64,000 nucleotides of DNA from Bactrocera neohumeralis (taxonomy: Eukaryota; Arthropoda; Insecta; Diptera; Tephritidae), in contig NC_065921.1 of assembly GCF_024586455.1 (NCBI RefSeq), positions 22,756,635 to 22,820,634 of the forward strand, given 5' to 3'. Positions within the stretch are counted from its first letter, which is position 1; each line of letters opens with the position of its first letter. Below are positions 23,501 to 33,430 of the stretch, piece after piece. The notes beneath the pieces were generated by a model. That model saw nothing but the letters and a program-made list of their open reading frames with translations. It was not told the origin of the DNA and did no database searches. Position numbers and translations under genes: made by a program.

Positions 23501-26344
23501 AATCAGACATACACCAAAACTTTGCCGAATAAATCAAAATTTTAAAGACTTCATAATCCTACTTTTTTCTCATAAGATTTTGTGATACAGCTTTAGGAGC
23601 CTTTAGCTCCACAAAACCTTCTCTGTTAACTCTGCATTTTTAATAAGATTATGAGATACTGCTTTGATCGTCTTCAGTTCTACAAAAATCCACCACAAAC
23701 CGAACCACTACCATAGGTTTGAATCTGGGTGACTTTCTGTGAGTAAAACAGAAGATTTGGCTTTGCGCGATATGGCAAAAATAAAAGTTATCACCAAGTA
23801 GAAAGAGTCCTTAACGTTTGGAAACCTGTATCTAACAAGTCAAAGTACTTTGTGGGATTGCCATCACTATTATGGATTTTATAAGAATGCAATTATTTAG
23901 CTCATTTATCTGAATAAAGAATTTTTAAAAGGTGGCAACTTTTCTGTATAATATATCCGCCAGATTGCTTTTTAAAATCCATATTGCAATAATTTTCTTC
24001 TATTATTATATTAAAATATGCATATTTAACTTATATATTTTTAAATCTCTTTAATTTGATATTTATATTGTAATCAGCGTTTATTAAATCAATTTCTGGG
24101 AAAACATTTTTGAACAGGTGGCAACCCTGCCTAAATTTTTTTTAATGGCAACTCCGCTAAACTTTTTTTTAATTGATAAATGCCTTTCAATTTCCTGTCT
24201 GATTATTTTAATGTTTTACTTAAAAATTTAAACTACATAGGTGGTAACCCTTAATAGGCGAAAATGTTTCCAAAAATATTTTTAACCGTAATTATTCTAC
24301 AATTCCGCTCATTTGATATACATAATGTAATCAATGTTTATTTAATCAATTTCTGAGAAAAAAAATTTAAAACAAGTGGCGACTCTGCTTAAAAATTTCT
24401 TAGTGGCAACCCTGCTAACTTTTTTTCAAATTATTAAATGCATTTAGATGCGTACCTGTCTGATTATTTTTATATTTTACTTAAAAACTTAAAATACTAT
24501 GTACATACATACATACATACATACATACATACAGTACATGTACATACATATGTAGGTGGTAACACTTAATGGGCGAAAAATTGCCAAGAAAATTTTTAGC
24601 TGTAATTATTCTTAAATCCCTCTCATTTGTTATATATATTGCAATCAAGTCTTTTGAATCAATTTCTGAGAAAATATTTTGAACAGATGGCAACCCTGTC
24701 CAAATTTTTTTTGTGGCAACCCTACTATACAATTTTTCAAATGTGTAAATGTATTTAAATGCTTACTTGTCTGATTATTTTTGTATTTTACTTAAAAATT
24801 TAAAATAAGTGGGAACTGTGAAAATTGCGAGTGTGACGGAATTTCGTTGCGGAACACTATTTCGATGCGGTTGATCGATGTTACAACCGATTTGGAAGTA
24901 GTTAAAAAATTTTAAAACAAACATTTTACTAAAAAAAAAACTTTCGAATGGTTTTAGTGCTACCATAGCCTAGGACCTTGAAAGACTAATCTAGATAGTG
25001 TTTCTCCAAGCAGGAGATTATCCACTCTATCTCATAAAGCGCGGAGCACAAACCACAAAGCACCAATTTTTAACCGTACACCATTGTTTTAGAAACTAAA
25101 CGAGCATTCTACTGTACCAACCTTATTTTCTCCAACGAATGCGCATAGTCTGGATTTTTCATAAGCTCAATGCGCAGCTTGACATCTTCCTCCATTTGTT
25201 TCGCAATCTGTTGTGGAATCATACTCAATAAGAGACTTTTCTATAAACAAAAAATAATACATTTAAACTGGCAACCGCAATATCTACAAACATTTCATAG
25301 ATACCTCCTGGTCTTTAGCAGCATGAAACAGTAGATCCTCTTCGATGCACTGACGTTTATCCAGAAATGTCATGCGTGTATTCACTTCGCGTGTCAAACG
25401 CATAAATATGCCAAATAAATTCATGCAACACATCGCTATATATTCGCTGGTGCCTTTTGTGTAGTCGAAACTTTTCGAACCCTGCTCTGTCCAAAAATAG
25501 ACTTGTAATTTCAGGAAGACCACGTAAAATGCTGTTGACAAAAGTCCCAATATAATTGCATAAATATCGCTGACAATCGGCATGAAGCAGTATATAGCGA
25601 ATATGATGAAATTCATATAAACCGGTATGGTGATGTTGCGCCTAAAGGTATGCAGAAGCGATACAGAAGCATCTGCCGGGACGGAAGTAGTATGAATTAT
25701 GAAAGTTTAGCCGTTATAAATAAAATAGTATGAAAAACTTTGAATTGAGTCAAATTTTGTTTCCTTATTCCACTCGCTCACCCATTCCAATGACCACTAT
25801 GACGACCAGTAACGATATCACATTCGTCCTTATCGTATATGATTTTTGTAAATTCCGCCTTAAGCCGATCGCTAATATGATAATTATCAGTAAGGTGGCG
25901 CCAATATATATGCACACATCTCTGTAGATCTCTTTTCTTTCCTAAAACGTTTTTTTTTCATTATCTTAAATTCAGTAAATAATATTCTTTACAAGCAATG
26001 GCCGACCTGTGACGATAGTGTCGCGAGCAGCAGTCCCGCGTGAATAGAGGTATTAAGCACGAGCATTACCATAAACGAATATAGTTGATTTATATGCAGG
26101 CGTCGCATATAGTTCTTATAGAACTCCTCCACATCCTTTTCCCTGCAGTAATCCTAAAGCACAAAAAAAAAATTAGAACTTTACATAAGAAAAAAATTTC
26201 AAAATTGTTGTCTCTGCATGTCGTGCCGTTTACCCTCAATATGCTGAGCTCCCATTTTTTATTGGCCCTCAAGTGGTCCGACATATCTCTAGAAAGTGTT
26301 ACCGATGAAATTGTCTCATGACGCCATATTGATCGGCGCGCCAT
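17528..26344 (-). CDS. ACX-type membrane adenylate cyclase, copy 2 (19 exons, 1117 aa)
   Basis: Tandem paralog of copy 1, same strand, 2.1 kb away. Exons: 26234-26344, 26007-26153, 25782-25941, 25305-25672, 25122-25240, 23181-23325, 22976-23112, 22610-22895, 21830-21886, 21662-21762, 21371-21583, 21056-21302, 20217-20306, 19882-20150, 19720-19814, 18921-19072, 18723-18855, 18005-18220, 17528-17835. All phases agree and no stop interrupts. Exons 6, 7, 12, 14, 15 and 16 have exactly the lengths of their copy 1 counterparts. C1 has metal Asp D318 (YADIVNYT) and D362 (FLGDCYYC). C2 has IEKIK (909-913), D1035, N1042, R1046 and K1082. Two six-helix membrane blocks lie before C1 and between C1 and C2. 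The donor of intron 9 is GC (gag|gcaagt at 21829) rather than GT. Introns carry tandem repeats and family 2 copies. Function is inferred as in copy 1. Confidence 0.93.
19304..19590. repeat. Minisatellite in intron 15 of cyclase 2
   Basis: Seven imperfect copies of a unit beginning 'tgtgaacttgtggaacact' and continuing 'atacactggtcaaagaaaa', spaced 35-54 bases. Individual copies differ by small deletions. Confidence 0.9.
20470..21005 (-). repeat. Dispersed repeat family 2 in intron 12 of cyclase 2
   Basis: Ends (plus-strand view) with 'gggtattatagcttcggtgc' and 'agccgaagtaaacatttttc', the reverse of the start of the 15630 and 21900 copies. It holds units with 'catatagctgccatacaaac'. Noncoding. 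Confidence 0.6.
21763..21829 (-). other. GC-AG intron (intron 9 of cyclase 2)
   Basis: Between exons 21830-21886 and 21662-21762 the only frame-keeping junction is gatgag|gcaagt ... tttag|gaattt. The GT four bases further on (gcaa|gtaaca) would shift the frame into a stop. AG|GCAAGT is the typical context of GC-AG introns. Confidence 0.75.
21890..22510 (+). repeat. Dispersed repeat family 2 in intron 8 of cyclase 2
   Basis: Begins 'acaagaaaaaacgttaaatt' then 'gcagcgaagctataatatat', has units with 'cggtcagtttatatggtagc', and ends 'tctactcagctcgtcacact' then 'gatcatttat'. It lies in the intron antisense to the gene. Confidence 0.6.
23925..24800. repeat. About 0.3-kb tandem array in intron 5 of cyclase 2
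   Basis: About three diverged units recur. Landmarks are 'tcaatttctgagaaaa' near 24089, 24347 and 24659, each followed by 'ggcaaccctg' variants, 'cctgtctgattatttt', and 'ggtggtaaccctt'. A CATA microsatellite sits at about 24500-24535. No coding frame. Confidence 0.7.
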
Positions 26345-26890
26345 ATTATATAATTTATTTTAAATATTTTTCCTTGGCCTGAAGTAATAAATTTACACGT
26401 CTCTTTTCACAATGAGCTTTGTATGTGTTTTGATTGGCTTTCTTTAAAAAATCGAAAAAGAAAATTAGGAAAAAATCGAACAAAGCAGACGTTACATGCA
26501 CAGGTGGAGTCACGTGAATTATTATATGATATAGACGTTGCTATAATATATGTATCAAGTAAAGTTCAGGCTTAAAATAATATGTTCTCTTGAGTAGTTT
26601 ATTGTTGCTGGTGAAGGGCACTGGCACTCTGATTTTTTTAAAACTTTATGCCGCACTCTATTTTGGTCTCAGTTTCGTGAATAAGATTGACAATGAAATG
26701 CATATTATTTGTATGGCCCTGAAACTCCAGAACTGGCTTTTCAAACGCTTGGAACTTCAGCCCTTCATTCGGATACCATTCCGTTCAGCTAAGTAATGGT
26801 TGAAAGCCGAAAGGATTGATATAAATTTTAAGCCTATGTAACAGGTCAAAATATCTGACAAAAAGCTGGCGCTACTAGAATTAAATCCAT
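26345..26890. other. Upstream region of cyclase 2, no gene seen
   Basis: This should hold the promoter and 5' leader of cyclase 2. I see no clear TATA box or other recognisable motif. Confidence 0.3.
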
Positions 26891-27410
26891 ATGATTTTAA
26901 GTTAGTCTTAACCAAACTCACTTTTGACCAGAAACCACGATGTGTTGATGATTCGGAGCAGCATGGCATGTAGTCCAATCGACAGTCAACCCAGCGGACT
27001 GCACACGATGAACCTATCCTAATGACGCTAAGCGTGGAAAAACGCAACAGTTGTCTGGTTGGTATTTTGGTATGGATAGCCTTTATTGAAAGTAATGTCC
27101 ATCGTCAGCGACTATTACATAATGTTATTGGACCGTTTTAAGGGCGTATTTGAAGAAAAGGAAAGTGCTGTTTCACCAAGACAATACATCATGTCACAAG
27201 TCAGTGAAAACGGATTCGAATGGCTTCCACATCCACCTTATTCTTCAGTTCTGGCCCAGCGACTACTTTCTGTTATCAGATCTCAAAACGATGCTCGTTG
27301 GGAAGAAATTTTCATCGAATAAACAAACAAAACAAAATGATACCGAAAGGTTGAAGAGTCGCTATAATCAGGAAATCAACCTGTAAGGACGGGGACTTTT
27401 CAATTGACAA
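26890..27410 (+). pseudogene. Mariner transposase C-terminal remnant
   Basis: Two plus-strand frames share the pieces: SDYYIMLLDRFKGVFEEKES in one and VLFHQDNTSCHKSV, DYFLLSDLKTMLVGKKFSSN, RLKSRYNQEINL in the other. The second and third catalytic Asp regions (HQDN and DYF) are visible but frameshifted. Upstream, DEP and KRGK-like remnants are scrambled. Not functional. Confidence 0.75.
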
Positions 27411-27879
27411 TACAATTGATTCTTCGATAGGTTGTATTATTCTTGTAGATCTAAAGATATTCCTTGAAAACCGAGACTGTTAGTATGAAGTATTTTGAAG
27501 AGACATGAAAAGTGAGACGTTCTCTGAGGCTGATTTTCCCCAACCTAAGGAATAAGTTATATCTTTAATACATTTACTTTTCTTAACAAATAAGTACAGA
27601 GATATCAAATTTGAAAAAAAACCAGCTCCTAAGACACCTAATTGTGTTTGTTTCTACATTTGTTTAGTTTCCAAATTTTACTGATGGATTGTATCAAGTT
27701 AGGAAACTTATTTTATTTAGCACTTCATAATTTGTTGTTGATAGTACCAGAAATATATTTAGCCAGAATTGAAGTTTGCGCTTAGGGTGCCAAAAACGAA
27801 TCCAACCAACTCTTAAAAGTATTTAATTTTAATACTTTTTATAAAAAGTTTGAAATTTAATTCATTGTTTATTATACCC

Positions 27880-28300
27880 TAAACGGGATATATTAGGATT
27901 GTCACAATTTTTATAACACATAAAAGGAATAGTCGGAGATCTTATAAATGTAAATATAAATAAACAGTGTAACGAGCTTAGTCGACTAAGCCATTTTCGT
28001 CTGTCTGTCTGTATATACCTGAAATAGGTACTCAGTTTTTGAGATGTCTATCTAAAATTTTGCACATGTCATTTCTTAGCAAAACTTGCTCATTTGTTGG
28101 AATCGCATATAGCTGCCATACAAACCGAACGATCGGAATAAATTGCAGATCTTTGTTGAAAGCAAAAGTATAATCAGCGAATAAATTGTTCAGATCGAAC
28201 TGCTATGGCATATAAATGTCATACAAACTGATCGATCAAAATTTAAGGAATTTTGTAAGGAACATTTTGTATTTGTGAAGGGTATTATACAAGGTTTTCC
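27880..28300 (-). repeat. Dispersed repeat family 2 copy
   Basis: Holds 'catatagctgccatacaaac', 'tttgagatgtctatctaaaa' and a terminal 'gtatttgtgaagggtattat', in the reverse orientation to the 15630 copy. Confidence 0.5.
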
Positions 28301-28309
28301 AATAAGAGT

Positions 28310-28860
28310 TAAAACATTTATTTTTAAATAAATTCAAATGTTTTTTTTTATTTACTGTGAAGTACAATCGATAAAATTAAGTTCAGAATATAACATCACT
28401 CAAACAGCCTCCATGAATTCTTTTAAAGAAACAAATTCGATGAACCCAATTTTAGCATTTCCAGTACTTTTTCCGCTAAATTAAGTAGTATGTCATTTAT
28501 AGTACGTTCAGTATTGACTACTAAAGCTTGAAGCTTGAGAAGAGTCTGGTTTGGTGGCTTATTGCTAAAGACCATTGACTTCAAATAACACCACAAGAAG
28601 TAGTCTAATAGCGTTGAATCACTACTTCTTAGAGGCCAATCTGTGACATTGATTTCTTGAAATAATCGAATCTACAAACTTATCTTCCAATAATTCGTTT
28701 TTTGCTCGTCTTGTGTGCCACGTAGCCCCATCTTGTTGGCACCAGATGTTGTCAATATCAACTTCTGCCAATTGCGGCTATGAAAATTTGGTTATCAACT
28801 ATCAAATTGTTTTAGCATTCATCAATATTCAATTTGTCACCTTCAAAATAACCACTTATG
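28310..28860 (-). pseudogene. Broken IS630/Tc1-mariner superfamily transposase, C-terminal half
   Basis: Minus-strand reading gives QQDGATWHTRRAKNELLEDK, then LDYFLWCYLKSMVFSNKP, the QQDGATCHTA...LTPLDYFLWGYVK block of an insect mariner-like group distinct from classic DD34D mariners. Interrupted by stops and a small gap where the NWPPRSCDLT motif is expected. Confidence 0.75.
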
Positions 28861-29490
28861 CCAACGATTTTTCCATTCCTCGAAACGCTTTTCATAAGCA
28901 CTTTTTGGAACGGCCTTCAGCTCCTCGGCGAATTTTGTTTTATTTTTTCGATAGACTGAAAACGGGTTCCATTCCGATGATTGTTAACTGTTTTTCATGT
29001 CAAACTCATTAACCTTTATTTTATATGCAGTTATGATGTTCTCCATGAATGTGGGATCGGAATTCGCATGATCAAGCATGTCCAAAGAGACCTGTTACGA
29101 TAGTCATTTTGAAAAAATTCAGCTTAATCGGGACGAGTCGACCAGGAACGCGTTTCATACTCAAAAAATACAATAAAATCATTTCAACGGACTCGCGAGA
29201 GATGTCGAACTCACATGCCATCTCTCTAACACTTACCTGATTTTTTCGAGCGCCATATCCTTCACATTTTTAATATTGACATCAGTTGGAGAGGTCGTCC
29301 AGAACGAAGCATATCTTTAGCGATCTCTCGACCGTCTTTGAAGGTCTTGTACCACTCGTAGGTTTGTGGTATTGATAAAATTGAGTGACCGTAGGCCTTT
29401 TCCACCATTCGAAAAAATTCGGTTAGAAATACAAAATTTGTGACTAATTCTTTGTTCGATATTTTTATCCATTGTAAAAATCGCTACACA
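28860..29490 (-). pseudogene. Broken mariner transposase
   Basis: Minus-strand pieces, in several frames: RPSKTVERSLKICF near 29300, QVSVREMACEFDISRESVEM around 29220, MKRVPGRLVPIKLNFFKM around 29130, with a C-terminal trace near 28870-28960. The order is that of a mariner, internally deleted and full of frame changes. Similar to the copy at 53630-54330. Confidence 0.7.
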
Positions 29491-29529
29491 CTACTGAGGT
29501 GTACCGACTTATGCATGAAGAGTTTGTGG

Positions 29530-30010
29530 ATTTTCTTTGCACCATAATCACACCACTCAGATGAAAGTGAGTCTCATCGCAGGAGATGATTTATATACTT
29601 AATAAAATCGTTATCGTTTTCAAGTTGTTCCAAGGCAAAATCAGCAAATTCACGAAGTTAACGGTGGGCCAATGGCTTTAGTTCTTGAGTGAGAACAATT
29701 TTATTTGGATAAAGGATCAAATTCTTTCTCAAAATCCGTCAGGTTCTGGTTTGAGAGAGTCTCAATTGTTGAGAACGTCTTGAAATCGACTAATTGCGAT
29801 TTTCAGCAACACTAGCCGGAACGGCAGCAACCTTTTCATAACTTCGAGCACTTCTTTGTCCTTTTGAGATTGAGATTTTCAACAATTCCACGAATAACGA
29901 GCGCCGGTGGCCGATTATTACGACCATAAAATGGCAAAAGCACGCGTAAAGCTGCAATTGGAGATCGTTTACTTTGATAATAAAATTGGATAATTAGTAA
30001 ACGTTGTTCT
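29530..30010 (-). pseudogene. Broken mariner-like transposase, N-terminal half
   Basis: Minus-strand reading: LRVLLPFYGRNNRPPALVIR, then KVAAVPASV-like and SISRRSQ-like degenerate helix-turn-helix motifs, then SSPAMRLTFI where SDEAHF is expected. This is the N-terminal half of the same superfamily as 28310-28860. A 60-base family 2 remnant follows at 30060-30120. Confidence 0.6.
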
Positions 30011-30129
30011 TGCGTACAATGAAAAAATTACAGATCATCACCAACTAAAAATGATACTTGGAAATTATCTCTATAGGAAAACCCGGTAGCTTCGGTGCAA
30101 CCAAATTTAACGTGTTTTTCTTTTAGTAA

Positions 30130-31050
30130 TACATTTTGTTGAGTTCCTATAGAGAATGCAAGAATAAGCCTTGTGAATAGTTTCGACAGCTTTCAGCGAG
30201 TTCGAGGATTCTAAAATTCTCTATTTAAGCTAAAACGAAACTCCTTTGGTAAATAACTACCAAATCATGCATTCTGTACTACAATATGCAATGCTGATTT
30301 AACGTGAAAGCATAAATAATTTCGGGTATAAATTGAAAATTATCGAAATAATTAACCAAATACACACATACTTATGAATGTTCAACTGACAACGAGACTT
30401 GCGAACGAAGTTCGGAAAGCAATTAATTTTCGCTCAAATAGCAAGACAATAAATCCCAGAAATCTAACAGTTGAAACTACATATTTGTGCCTCGAGCCGC
30501 TGATAAAGTATGTAAGTAATAAATTGAGGCATTTGAATCAATAAAAGCGTATCATTAAACGCACAAGCCCATAAAACAATTTTCAAAATCACGTTTTACA
30601 ACAACAAAAAGTATTTAAGATATGTGGGAAAATAATCTGCCTTACAAGGACAAAAACTAGGCTTGATAGTTGCGCTTTTATTGCTTGACGGCTTTTAAAC
30701 GAGCATACATTTATAGATATAGCTGTCAAAATGCATATCGTCAAGCCATTATGTGTGTGTATGTTTGTGAAAACGAAGTAAAGTGGCGCTTAAGTGCAAA
30801 CCTGCCAACACAAAAAATCGATTAAAAGATAAGCTCTTCATATCCGTCGGATCATATAGGTATCCGATTCATATCTTCACCCACAACAACAACCTGACAC
30901 GCCATAACTCGAGCTTTACATACCACTGTGTGTGTGTATGTATGGGTGAGTAGAAGCACTTAACGCTAAAAAGTCACAACAAAAGTTTGAAAACCAGCTT
31001 TATAGTATATATAACTTTTTTAAAAATAACGCATAAAATTTGCAAAATCT
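30130..31050. other. Noncoding region
   Basis: No conserved open frame. AT-rich with short GT tracts. Confidence 0.4.
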
Positions 31051-31116
31051 CATCGGTTCTTTATTTGAAACGTTAGATATATATTTACTTTTTTATTTAA
31101 ATGTTGACCGCGGCTT

Positions 31117-32260
31117 GATGGTTTGACGGCTTTTGGGCAATGGAATTTAAACACAATCACGCATACACATTTAGGTGGAAGTTGTGTTTTTCTGTAGACT
31201 TTGTCAGCCCCACAAAAAATAGCTTTAAATCGTTGTTTGGTTACGCTTACTTGTCCATTTCTTGAGATGAATTGTTCGCGAAGTTTGTCATAAAAATGGC
31301 CATAGACATTTTGGCGAACATCTTGTTGAAACACATAAATACAATTACGCGCTTCCATTTTTGGCAACAATTTGTTTGTCGAACGATACAAACCGAACGT
31401 TGCGTCCAGCATCTTTGAAAAACACGGTCCAATGATTCCACCGTACACACACACACACATTTTTCGGGATGCATGGATATTGAACGTGGTTGCTGTAAAA
31501 TGCACAATTTTGCTTATTTAGTAGCCATTCAACCAGAAATGAGCCTCATCGCTTACATTTTGATAAAAAAGCTTTTTCTCTGCTTCACAAAATTTATTTA
31601 TACCCAAATGCAAATTTTTTCATAAAAGGTTTTTGTTTAGCTTACTTTAAGTCCCATATTGTTGTTATTAAAATGTCGTATTTGTCATTAAGTGACAAAG
31701 CGTGGATGCACTTTTGTTATTAAAATGTTGAAAGCATACTGAGCATCTTTTTTACAGCGATTGTTGACTTGCATGAAAATCCTAACCTGAAAATGTTTAA
31801 TCATTTATATAACGGCAAAAAAGTACAATACATATATCCAATTTAGTTTCGCCCATTGATGGTTTGACGGCTTGAATGGAATTTAAACACAATCACGCAT
31901 ACACATGTAGGGTCGAAGGTGTTTGCTTTGTCAGCCGCTTTGTTGTTGGTTACGCTTGAATGGCGCGACAGCTCATAAAAAGGATTACATTTTGGCGAAC
32001 ACTCACACATGAATACAATTACGCGCACAAGTATTTGTATAAGCCAAAGAGTGCGAGCAGCACACCGTCACACACACGTGTGCATGGATATATGTGTGTG
32101 TAAGCACAAAATCGTCAATTTTGAGCGCTTCTCAAAGGTTTTTGCTTAGCTTACTTGTCCCATATTGTTGTTATTGTTGTCGTATTTGTCATTAAGTGAC
32201 GGCGTGGATGCACCTTTGTTATTAACCTGTTGACGGCACCCAATTTTACAGCGATTGTTG
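31117..32260 (-). repeat. Diverged tandem duplication with transposase fragments
   Basis: Bases 31117-31768 and 31858-32260 share, in the same order: 'gatggtttgacggctt', 'ggaatttaaacacaatcacg', 'acattttggcgaac', 'aatacaattacgcgc', 'gtcgtatttgtcattaagtg' and 'acagcgattgttg'. The second copy is shorter by several internal deletions. In the first, minus-strand frames include GGIIGPCFSKMLDATFGLYR, YVFQQDVRQNVYGHFYDKLR and, at 31525-31560, SDEAHFWLNGY. These mark an IS630/Tc1-mariner superfamily transposase fragment. Confidence 0.7.
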
Positions 32261-32299
32261 TTGTTGTTGTTCATTTCATTTGTAAAAAAGTGAATCTGC

Positions 32300-33190
32300 G
32301 ACAAAATTGAATTTCGTCGTGCGCGTTCCAAAGCTAACAAAACACGTCTGGCTGAGTCTGCTTACAGCTAACAGCAACAACAAATAACAAAGGCTTTGAG
32401 AAGCTTGTTAGCAAATCGCACAGCAGGTGTGCGATATGAAAAGGTTAAGCTCCATCGCGCCCAACTTACATTTTGTTGACTTTTTCTCTGCATTACAAAT
32501 ATTTATTTATACCGAAATGCAAATTTGTTCACAAAAGGATACTTTAATTTATTGTTTGCAACTTTAAGAAATCCTAAAGTGGCTCGGGTAGAGGTCACTT
32601 ATTCAAAGTAACTTTTTTTTAAGAAACTTTCTATAATACATATAATATATATATGTATTATAAGGTCAAGACAATAAGTAAAAAATACTGAAATTCATTC
32701 AATAATGATTTTTTTATAACATTAGAATAAAGACAATTAACTACTTAAGAATACAATTAAATACTTTCAAAAAACAGCCGAATGGGTTGACCTCATTTTT
32801 ACGCCTCTAATTCTGGCTAGATAAAAATTTTGAATTGAAAAAAACTTATCCCTTACCTTCAGCTAGCCAGGAATGACTCAGTGGCCTGCCTTGATAAAAC
32901 TCAGAGGTCGAAGGTACGTGCATGTACAAACTTGAGACTATCAAGAAGCAAAGTTTATATCCTTGTATACACCTCTACATCTATATCACAAAATATGGTA
33001 TAGATGCGTTCTTTGTTGAAGCCAATGTAAAAATATATATGCCTTCCGAAAAACTATATTTCGATCAGGTCTATTGATACAGTTAACTGCTGTTGAAGCA
33101 TAATGTGAAAGAAAGAGTAAGGAAGGCCTTAAATGCAAGGCAAAAAAAGACACCCCACACCTCGATGAGTGCATTAAAAAGAAACAGAAT
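32300..33190. other. Noncoding region
   Basis: Simple AT-rich sequence with no protein-like frame. Confidence 0.4.
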
Positions 33191-33194
33191 GCTC

Positions 33195-33430
33195 AGAAAA
33201 CCAAGATTATTGGGTGCAATTTGAATTGGAACAGAGACGTTGAAAGCCGAGTTTGCATGTCAGAAATGCTGCTTGAACGCTACGAAAAGAAGTCGTTTTG
33301 CTAAAGAATGTGTCTGGCGATGAAAAATCGTGCATTACGACACCTGAAAGCCAAAATATCGTATATGAAAGTCAAATCGACAGCGATTCATCCGTATTAT
33401 TGCCCAGACCATCATTTTTCAGACTACATA
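33195..33430 (+). pseudogene. Short mariner transposase fragment
   Basis: Plus-strand reading RDVESRVCMSEMLLERYEKK, then (shifted) VSGDEKS, corresponds to the RDVERRF...EMLLERYKRKSFLHRIVTGDEKW block of mauritiana-type mariners. Only about 230 bases remain. Confidence 0.7.

Noticed and set aside
24490..24540. The CATA repeat as a possible CRISPR-like array
   Set aside because: It is a plain tetranucleotide microsatellite in an animal intron with no spacers.
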